A stretch of DNA of 64,000 bases from Elephas maximus indicus (lineage: Eukaryota; Chordata; Mammalia; Proboscidea; Elephantidae): NCBI RefSeq assembly GCF_024166365.1, contig NC_064822.1:103908823-103972822 (forward strand), read 5' to 3'. Below are positions 56,801 through 64,000 of the stretch, one piece after another. The position numbers and the translations under genes are program-made. Below the pieces are notes generated by a model. The model was not told the DNA's origin, did no database searches, and saw only the letters and a program-made list of their open reading frames with translations. How positions within the stretch are numbered: the stretch's first letter is position 1; each line of letters starts with the position of its first letter.

Positions 56801-57694
56801 TCCCAGAGGTTTTAATAGGAAGTGTTTTCATTCTCGTTGCATTCTATGAATTTCTTTATTCCCTCCTTGATGTCTTCTATAACCCAGTCTTTTTTCAGGA
56901 GGGTATTGTTCAGTTTCCAAGTATTTGATTTCTTTTCCCTAATTTTTCTGTTATTGATTTCCACTTTTATTGCCTTGTGGTCTGAGAAGATGCTTTGTAA
57001 TATTTCGATGTTTTGGGTTCTGCAAAGGTTTGTTTTATGACCTAATATGTGGTCTATTCTGGAGAATGTTCCATGTGCGCTAGAAAAAAAAGTATACTTT
57101 GCAGCAGTTGGGTGGAGTGTTCTGTATAAGTCAATGAGGTCAAGTTGGTTGATTATAGCAATTAGGTCTTCCTTGTCTCTATTGAGCTTCTTACTGGATG
57201 TCCTGTCCTTCTCCGAAAGTGGTGTGTTGAAATCTCCTACTATAATTGTGGAGGTGTCTATCTCACTTTTCAGTTCTGTTAAAGTTTGTTTTGTGTATCT
57301 TGCAGCCCTGTCATTGGGTGCATAAATATTTAATATGGTTATATCTTCCTGGTCAATTGTCCCTTTAATCATTATGTAGTGTCCTTCTTTATCCTTTGTG
57401 GTGGATTTAACTTTAAAGTCTATTTTGTCAGAAATTAATATGGCTGCTCCTGCTCTTTTTTGCTTATTGTTTGCTTGATATATTTTTTCCATCCTTTGAG
57501 TTTTAGTTTGTGTCTCTAAGTCTAAGGTGTGTCTCTTGTAGGCAGCATATAGACGGATCATGTTTCTTTATCCAGTCTGAGACTGTCTGTCTCTTTATTG
57601 GTGCATTTAGTCCATTTACATTCAGTGTAATTATAGATATGTGTTTAGTGCTGTCATTTTGATGCCTTTTTATGTGTGTTGTTGACAATTTCAT
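53853..57694 (-). pseudogene. L1 ORF2 remnant, near full length
   Basis: Starts at MKLSTTHIKR (57694). The endonuclease frame (57561-56812) has NIYAPNDRAA, VGDFNTPLSEKDR and SRIDHILGHK. The RT frame (56478-55510) has [13 protein letters not shown], the [13 protein letters not shown] palm, [18 protein letters not shown] and the catalytic FADDMILY. The C-terminal frame (55070-53853) has KxxCWRGCGEIGTLIHCWW, the Cys/His-rich segment. Total span about 1,280 codons, the usual ORF2 length. Frame changes lie between each open part; a stretch at 55071-55510 has no long open frame. Confidence 0.9.
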
Positions 57695-58109
57695 TTTTCC
57701 ACTTACTTTTTTGTGCTGAGATGTTTTTCTTTGGAAATTGTGTGTTCCTCATTTTCATAGTATTTGACTTTATGTTTGCTGAGTCGTTATGTTTTTCTTG
57801 GTTTTTATTTGGAGTTATGGAGTTGTTATACCTCTTTCTCGTTACCTTAATATTTACCCCTATTTTTCTAAGTAAAAACCTAATTTGTATTGCCCTATAT
57901 CGCCTTGTGTCTCTCTCCATATGGCAGTTCTATGCCACCTGTACTTAGTCCCTCTTTTTTATTATTGTGATCTTTTACATATTGACTTCAATGATTCCCT
58001 GTTTTGAGCATTTTTTTTCTTTTTAAAATTAATCTTAATTTGTTTTTGTGATTTCCCTATTTGAGTTGATAAGGGATGTTCTGTTCTGTGACCTTGTGTT
58101 GTGCTGGTA

Positions 58110-59183
58110 TCTGATGTTATTAGTTTTCTGGCCAATTTCCTTTAGTATTTCTTGTAGCTTTGGTTTGGCTTTTGCAAATTCTCTAAGCTTGTGTTTATCT
58201 GTAAATATTTTAATTTTGCCTTCATATTTTAAAGAGAGTTTTGCTGGATATATGATCCTTGGCTGGCAGTTATTCTCCTTCAGTGCTCTGTATATGTCAT
58301 CCCATTGCCTTCTTGACTACATGGTTTCTTCTGCTGAGTAGTCTGAACTTATTCTTATTGATTCTCCTTTGTAGGAGACCTTTCTTTTATTCATGACTGC
58401 TTTTAAAATTTTCTGTTTGTCTTTGGTTTTGGCAAGTTTGATGATAATATGTCTTGGTGTTTTTCTTTTTGGATCAATCTTAAATGGGGTTCAATGAGCA
58501 TCTTGGATAGATATTCTTTCGTCTTTCATGATGTCAGGGAAGTTTTCTGCCAACAGATCTTCAACTATTCTCTCTGTGTTTTCTGTTATTCCTCCCTGTT
58601 CTGGGACTCCAATCACATGCAAGTTATTCTTCTTGGTAGAGTCCTACATGATTCTTAGGGTTTCTTCATTTTTTTTTTATTCTTTTATCTGATTTTTTTC
58701 AGCTATATTGGTGTCGATTCCCTGGTCCTCCAGATCTCCCACTCTGCATTCCAATTGCTCGAGTCTGCTCCTCTAACTTCCTATTTAGTTGTCTAATTCT
58801 GTAATTTTATTGTTAATCTTTTGCATTTTTGAATGCTGTCTCTCTATGGATCCTTGCAACTTATTAATTTTTCCACTATGTTCTTGAATAATCTTTTTGA
58901 GTTCTTCAACTGCTTTATCAGTGTGTTCCTTGGCTTTTTCTGTAGATTGCCTTATTTCATTTCTGAGGTCATCCCTGATGTCTTGAAGCATTCTGTAAAT
59001 TAGTTTTGTATATTCTGCATCTGGCAATTCCAGGATTGTATCGTCATTTGGGAAGGATTTTGATTCTTTAGTTTGGGGAGTTGTAGAAGCAATCATAGTC
59101 TGCTTCTTTATGTGGTTTGATATCAACTGCTGTCTCCGAGCCATCACTAAGATATTGTAGTGATTTATTCTATATTTGCTCAC
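58110..59183 (-). pseudogene. L1 ORF1 remnant
   Basis: Opens MSKYRINHYN at 59183, equal to the start at 1277 of the other L1. The open part runs 132 codons and includes the Lys/Glu-rich coiled coil (EKAKEHTDKAVEELKKII). The RNA-binding half lies at 58100-58700 but in other frames. Confidence 0.85.
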
Positions 59184-60708
59184 TGAGTCTTATCTTGTTT
59201 TGTTTTCTTTCAGTATACTTAGATGGGCTAATAGATTGCCCTGTCTTGATTGTTGTTGCCCTTGACTCACTTATGTCCTATTACCAGCTGGTTTGGGCTG
59301 TTACCGGATATATAAGCCTAAGAGTCCGTTCACTATTCTTGAGTAGAATCTGATTTTGGGTTACCAAGTGTGTGGTGCAGACTGTCACCTATCCACCTAG
59401 AGAAGTAGTGGTGATAGTTGTGTGCACCAGATTCTAGTAGCAGCAGGAGTTCACACTCTAGGGGGGGGCAGGATGCTGACAGGCTTCCCCCAAGTGCCAG
59501 TGAGGTAGGTGTGTCTCTATTCCTAAAGCACTTCGGTGGGTGGGTTCTGCAGCTGTACCTTAGGCCTCCAATGCAAGTACCTCTACAGATTGGTAGGTGT
59601 CACCCTCCTTAGACCCCTAAGGCAGGAGGCTAGGTGGTCTGGGGGGAGCTTCAGCCCTCAGTTCCCTGTTGTGGGTCGGTGAGAGCTCTGTTGAATACAC
59701 AGGGGTATCAGACCTGGGAAACTTGTCTTTCCAGTAATCCGCTAAATCAATTACAGTCAGATCCCTATCAGAAATGCCTTTGCATTATAATGGCCACCTT
59801 GTTCCCTGTAGGGATGAAAGCCCAAGGCTGTGGATCACATATGCTTGGCTGGTGCTGGTTCTGTGTTTTTAGTCCAATTAGGGAAGGGTTTTTGGTCCCT
59901 GCGTTTTTTGTAGCTGCTTCTCTCAGGCCAGGAGAATGGGTTAGGAAAAGACAAAAAAAAAAAAAAAGAAAGAAAGAAAAACCGCAGAGCGGTTTACTCT
60001 CTGGCTCAGGAAATTCCAATGTTAATGAAGCCGCCTGGGAAGGGGACGGGAGGGTTCAGATAAATAGGAGAAAGTAGCACCCTGGAATATAGACAAAGTT
60101 ACTTATCTTGCTTGGTATGACTTTTATCTGAGATTCCAGAGGGGCGCGTCGACTGTGTGCGCTGGCTGGGTAGAGATTGCCCCAGAGGGTCAGGCCTGTG
60201 TCCTGTGCTTGTGCTGTCTCAGAAGCCACGGTTAGTTCCTCTGCTCCCAGTCCAAAGGCCAGCGCCAAGGTTCCCCGGCTGGGACGCTGAACTCCCAGCT
60301 CCAAAACCAGTCGCTGCCTCCTGGTGACTTCTCCTGTCAGCTGCGTAGCTGTGCTGCCTGCATGCACTGGTTGGGCTTCCCCCGAGGTCAGTTTAGGGGG
60401 CTAGGGCTGCGCCCCGTGTTTGCGCCATCACAGGATGCCCTACTCAGCTCCCCTGCCCCCAGTCCAAAGCCTTGCGCCAAGGTTTTCTGACTGGGACCCT
60501 GGCTCCAGGCTCCAAAAACAGTCGCTGCTTCCCCGTGGTTGTTCATTCTCAGTCTCTGTCACTCAGGTCAACTCTTTAGATCTGTGTTTGATGGTCAGGG
60601 TTCATAGATTGTCATGTATGTGATCGATTCACTTGTTTTTCCAAGTCTTTGTTGCTAGAGGGATCCGAGGTAGCTTCTACCTAGTCAGCCATCTTGGCCC
60701 CGCCTCTC
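59184..60708 (-). promoter_or_regulatory. L1 5' UTR with two monomer-like units
   Basis: About 1.5 kb. Units beginning at CTCCAAAAACAGTCGCTGC (60510) and CTCCAAAACCAGTCGCTGC (60299) are about 211 bases apart and similar along their length when read in reverse. A sense open frame at 60367-60056 corresponds to the one at 87-428 in the other L1. An internal promoter is expected here from L1 biology. Confidence 0.6.
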
Positions 60709-60897
60709 CACCCTGTACTTTTAATATCAGGGCCCTTTACTCATTTATTTGTGTGTTTTATACCTCAATAAATAAGAAAACTAAAATAAAAAATCAATTC
60801 ACAGGCATGTTCTCCAAGTTCTTCTTGATACATATTAGCCATGTCCTAGAGCTGTTTTAGTAAATAACTCTCTTCTTTCCATATCAGGGCCCACAAA

Positions 60898-61030
60898 AAA
60901 CCCAATGCCATCAAGTCGATTCCGACTCATAGTGACCCTAACTAAAGGGTCAGCATTTCGAATCCGCAAGGCACTGCTTGCAAACTCTGTGGGGCAGTTC
61001 TACTCTGTCCTATAGGGTCACTATGAGTGA
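60898..61030. mobile_element. AfroSINE with an internal inversion
   Basis: 60898-60940 is the SINE 3' box in reverse (GCCATCAAGTCGATTCCGAC) and then, without a gap, 60941-61030 is SINE in forward orientation (GGGTCAGCATTTCGAATCC to TCCTATAGGGTCACTATGAG). ACTCATAGTGACCCTA and TAGGGTCACTATGAGT form an inverted repeat. Confidence 0.8.
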
Positions 61031-61774
61031 CTATGAGATAGCAAGGCAGTGCTTCCCAAGTCAACCCATGCTGAGACTTGACTCCAGCTATTGGTCTAGA
61101 AGCCATGGGAAGAGGTGGCAAAGGGCAAGTAACATCTTACAAGGCATCTGCCTCAGGTGAAGCTTCTGCATGGTCTCCAAACAAGAGACGGCTGCTATCC
61201 CCCAGCCAGAGTTTGTGGGCCACTTCTGTAGGGTCTAGGATGGCTCGAGGGACTCAGGGTTCTCAGGCACATCCATCCAGATGTCCCCATCCCACTCTCA
61301 CTGCCCCACTCCTTTCCTATCAGGTCCCTGAATTTAACATAGGGTATCTTCTGAGCTGTGAATTCAGCCCCGTTTATAATTCAGCTGCTGTCATAATTAG
61401 AACCTGGCCCTCATTTCTAGCACTATCTCTGGCTACAGAGATAGGGACAAGTCATGACAACTCCAAATTCATGAGCAAGAAATCAATACATTGTGATTTG
61501 GAGGTTTTTTTCCACAATTAAAAGCTAATGCACCTAACAGGCCACCAACCTGACCCTCAGTTCTAAAACTGTTCTACCACCATTGATCTCCCAAGTGCCA
61601 AACCTTGTACATCTTTTCAGCATTTATCTTTCCAAATCTCCCAGCTGTATTTGACTGGCATGATTACAACTGGTCTTTGCTATCACTGCTTTAAATGTTG
61701 GCATTCTCTAGGTCCTGTTCATGGCTCATTGCCCACCGCATTCAGCTCACTCTCAATGGGTGCCAGCATCCATT
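61031..61774. other. No gene recognised
   Basis: Several open frames occur on the + strand (longest 61078-61521) but composition and content do not suggest a known protein. Confidence 0.4.
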
Positions 61775-62100
61775 CTTTTTTTTTTTTTGTACGAATATAT
61801 ATAATGAAACCTTAGTCATTTCAATATTTGTTACATATACAATTTAATAACAATTACTTTCGTCATTTTGTTCAACCATCACCACTATGTTTCCAAATTT
61901 TTCCCATCGCCCTTAACAGAAACTCAGTGTCCCCTCAGCAGTGAATCCCTCTTTCCTCCCCTACCCCGACCCCTGGTTACCATTAATAAACTTTGGTTGC
62001 TGTGTATTTTCCAATCCCAGATATTTCATATACGTGGGATCATACAATATCTATTCTTTTGTGACTGACCTGTTTCACTTAGCATAATGTTTTCAAGTTG

Positions 62101-62276
62101 GAGCCCTGGTGGCACAGTCGGTAAGTGCTATGGCTGCTAATCAAAGAGCCAGCAGTTTCAAACCCACTAGCTGCTCCTTCAAAACGCTATGGGGCAGTTC
62201 TACTCTGAACTATAAGGTTGCTCTGAGTCAGAATTGGCTCAGCGGCAATGGGTTTGGTTTGTTTTGTTTTGTTTTA
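62101..62276 (+). mobile_element. AfroSINE
   Basis: Forward copy GGAGCCCTGGTGGCACAGTC to GGCTCAGCGGCAATGGGTTTGG, with A box TGGCACAGTCGGTAAG and B box-like GTTTCAAACCC. Inserted in the old L1. Confidence 0.9.
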
Positions 62277-62541
62277 ATTTTTATCGTGCTTTACTTCTTT
62301 AGTTTTTTTTTTAGTGAAAGTTTGCAAATCAAGTCAATCTCTCATGTTATTTTTGCTTTTAATGTTTTTAAGGCTTATCCATGTTGTACCATGTATCAGG
62401 ACTTCATTTCCTTTTATGACTCAGTCCATGTGTATGTATACCACATTTTTTTATTCATTCATCTGTTGATGGACATTTAGGCTGTTTCCACATTTTAGCT
62501 ATAGCAAATGGTGCTGCAGTAATCATTGATATAAAATAATC

Positions 62542-63044
62542 TGGCATGGATTGAATTGTGTATCCCAAAAATGTATGTCAACTTAGCTAGGTCATGATTC
62601 CAGGTGTTGTGTAATTATCTGCCATTTTGTCATCTGATGTGATGCCCCTATGTGTTGTAAATCCTATCACTATGATGTAATGAGATGGATTAGTGGCAGT
62701 TATGCTGATGAGATCTACAGGATTAGATAGTGTCTTAAGCCAATCTCTTTTGAGGTATAAAAGAAGCAAGCAGAGAGACATAGGGACCTCATACCACCAA
62801 GAAAGGAGCACTGGGAGCAGATCTTGTCCCTTGGGCCCAGTTTTCCTGTGCGGAGAAGGTCCTAGTCCAGGGGAAGATTGATTACAAGGACCTTCCTCCA
62901 GAGGCAACAGAGAAAGCCTTCCCCTGGAGCTGACACCCTGAATTTGGGCTTCTAGCCTACTAGACTGTGAGAGAATGAACTTCTGTTTGTTGAAGCCATC
63001 CATTTGTGGTATTTCTGTTATAGCAACACTAGATAACCAAGACA
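62542..63044 (+). mobile_element. MaLR-like LTR fossil
   Basis: Starts TGGCATGGATTGAATTGTG and ends CTAGATAACCAAGACA, so it has TG...CA ends. GAGGTATAAAAGAAGC is TATA-like and GAGAATGAACTTCTG is the poly(A)-like region. About 500 bases, solo, inserted in the old L1. Probably an afrotherian MaLR subfamily; no internal part is seen. Confidence 0.7.
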
Positions 63045-63244
63045 GTATCTGTTTGCATCATTGCTTTCTATTTTAGTAGTAGAATTGCTAGGTCTTCTGG
63101 GAATTTTGTGTTTAATTTCTTGAGGAACAATCTGTATTCCACAGTGGCTGCACTATTTTACAATTCGACCAGCCATGGATGAGGGTTCCAATTTTTCCAT
63201 ATCTTCATGAAAACTTGTTTTCTGTTTCTCTGATCATAGCCATC

Positions 63245-63795
63245 TGTCTTAACCTGGGTTCTCTAGAGAAGAAAAACCACTAAAGCTATAAATATATATG
63301 GAGAGAGAGATTTATATTAAGGAAATGACTCATTCAGGTGTAGAGGCTGGAACGTTCCTCAGGCTGGAGATTTCTCCTGATTCACTTAGCTGCAAGGGCT
63401 GGCAAACTCAAGACTGGCAAGTTAGACAGCAGGGCTCTGCCTCACAGGTTGCGAAGACTGACAAATCCCAAAATCAGCTGGCAAGATGGCAAGAAAGCTG
63501 CCAGCTCAAGTCCCAAGAACTGGGGGTCATATGAACAGGAGCCAGCTAGAATCCAGCGTGAGCAAAAGCCCATGAGCCTTGCCAGAAAGTCCACTTATAT
63601 TTGAGGTAGTCCACACCCCAGGATAACTCCCTTTCAACTGATTGGCTACTCACAGCAGACCTCATCATGAAGGTGATCACATTCTATCAAATCTTATCAT
63701 GGAAGTGATCACATCATAACTGCCAAGCAGCATCATTACTGCCAAACCACTGAGAGTCAAGGCTCAGCCAAGTTGAAACACAACCTTAACCATCA
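63245..63795 (-). mobile_element. LTR fossil near the window edge
   Basis: Reads in reverse from TGATGGTTAAGGTTGTG (63795) to GGGTTCTCTAGAG and TTAAGACA (63245), with TG...CA ends and about 550 bases. Same family as 25362-25764 and 35455-35636; this is the most complete copy. Confidence 0.65.
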
Positions 63796-64000
63796 CAGTC
63801 CACCCCTTGTCAACTTGACAACTGCATGCTTCTCCTTAAACCATACATAATCTCTGAATAAAGACAATTATAAACACATACTTGCACCTAACATGACACA
63901 AGGAACACACATACAACCGAATATGCACAAGCCCCTTTTACATCTTATATTTTATAAGTGAAGAAAACAAAACATTTGATGCACACATACAAGACAAAAA
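63796..64000 (-). other. Right edge, possibly internal sequence of the same LTR element
   Basis: The text next to the LTR, CCACCCCTTGTCAACTTGAC, resembles sequence lying just inside MaLR/ERVL-type LTRs. If so the element continues beyond the window. No coding frame is visible in 200 bases. Confidence 0.3.

Larger units (their letters stand above)
52813..60708 (-). mobile_element. Nearly full-length L1 LINE with 14-base target duplication
   Basis: Starts (5') at 60708 with GGCGGGGCCAAGATGGCTG and ends with a T run (poly-A on the element's strand) at 52810-52822. CACCCTGTACTTTT flanks it at 52799-52812 and 60709-60722. Parts: 5' UTR 59184-60708, ORF1 about 58110-59183, ORF2 53853-57694, and a 1.05-kb 3' UTR. 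ORF2 is in at least five frame segments and ORF1 in two or more, so it is inactive, but low decay marks it as the youngest L1 here. Confidence 0.93.
51935..60778 (+). mobile_element. Ancient L1 3' end, host of nested insertions
   Basis: Pieces at 51935-52355, 52661-52798 and 60723-60778 read through as one old L1 3' end: CATTGCTGGTGGGAGTATAA, GGAATATTGCACAGCAATTA, AGTTACACAGTGTACATATA and TTTATACCTCAATAAATAAG. It is split by the composite SINE/RTE unit and by the L1 at 52813-60708. Confidence 0.65.
61775..63244 (-). mobile_element. Old L1 3' region, split by a SINE and an LTR
   Basis: Reverse old L1 in three pieces (61775-62100, about 62345-62541, 63046-63244): CAATTTAATAACAATTAC, CCCCGACCCCTGGTTACCAT, TTCATCTGTTGATGGACA and TGGCTGCACTATTTTACAATT. 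A short scrap of young L1 3' end (62278-62345) follows the SINE. Confidence 0.7.

Noticed and set aside
61078-61521. 147-codon + strand open frame
   Set aside because: No recognisable domain, low-complexity Ser/Pro-rich translation, no splice or promoter support.

Overview
This window looks like nuclear DNA from an afrotherian placental mammal, most likely an elephant or a close paenungulate. The main reason is more than a dozen copies of a tRNA-headed SINE of the AfroSINE type, together with many pieces of an RTE (BovB-like) LINE whose 3' end resembles the SINE 3' end. The rest is typical mammalian DNA: L1 LINEs of several ages, MaLR-type and other LTR fossils, microsatellites and intronless olfactory receptor reading frames. 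No bacterial-style operon, CRISPR array, rRNA or functional tRNA gene was seen. The species call rests on remembered repeat families, not on a database search.

Host genes. Three class II olfactory receptor genes of the OR8S type lie on the + strand. Gene 1 (13041-13976) is an intact frame but has Ile in place of the near-invariant TM1 Asn. Gene 2 (21059-22015) is a pseudogene with one in-frame stop in TM7 and DRY changed to DCY. Gene 3 (48401-49324) is intact and canonical. All three have a splice acceptor 14-17 bases before the ATG and a shared upstream block about 100 bases before it. Genes 1 and 2 also share a GTAAGT donor 2.0-3.3 kb upstream, so each probably has an upstream non-coding exon. 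Homology between units 1 and 2 extends through the intron and about 0.9 kb of 3' flank, which points to tandem segmental duplication. The products would be odorant GPCRs of olfactory neuron cilia.

Layout. 1-6175: L1 on the + strand, 5' end outside the window, formed of two L1 types joined so that part of the reverse transcriptase is present twice. 6.2-12.6 kb: sparse sequence with SINEs and one RTE piece. 12.9-22.6 kb: receptor units 1 and 2. 22.8-34.3 kb: SINEs, MaLR LTRs, a retroviral pol fossil, an old L1 carrying an RTE segment that makes an in-frame L1-RTE chimeric reading frame, and an L1 3' UTR split by an LTR-like element. 35.1-41.9 kb: a dense cluster of RTE pieces in both orientations, including a long inverted repeat and an internally deleted derivative. 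42-48 kb: SINEs, a MaLR LTR and unremarkable sequence. 48.3-49.3 kb: receptor 3. 51.6-60.8 kb: an ancient L1 3' end into which a nearly full-length L1 (- strand, 14-bp target duplication) and a composite SINE/RTE unit were inserted. 60.9-64 kb: an inverted SINE, an old L1 split by a SINE and an LTR, and another LTR reaching toward the right edge.

I did not find a previously undescribed functional system. The best leads are the chimeric L1-RTE frame, the RTE-derived non-autonomous unit, the composite SINE/RTE insertion, the templated 61-bp duplication inside a SINE, and the shared promoter-side architecture of the receptor genes.
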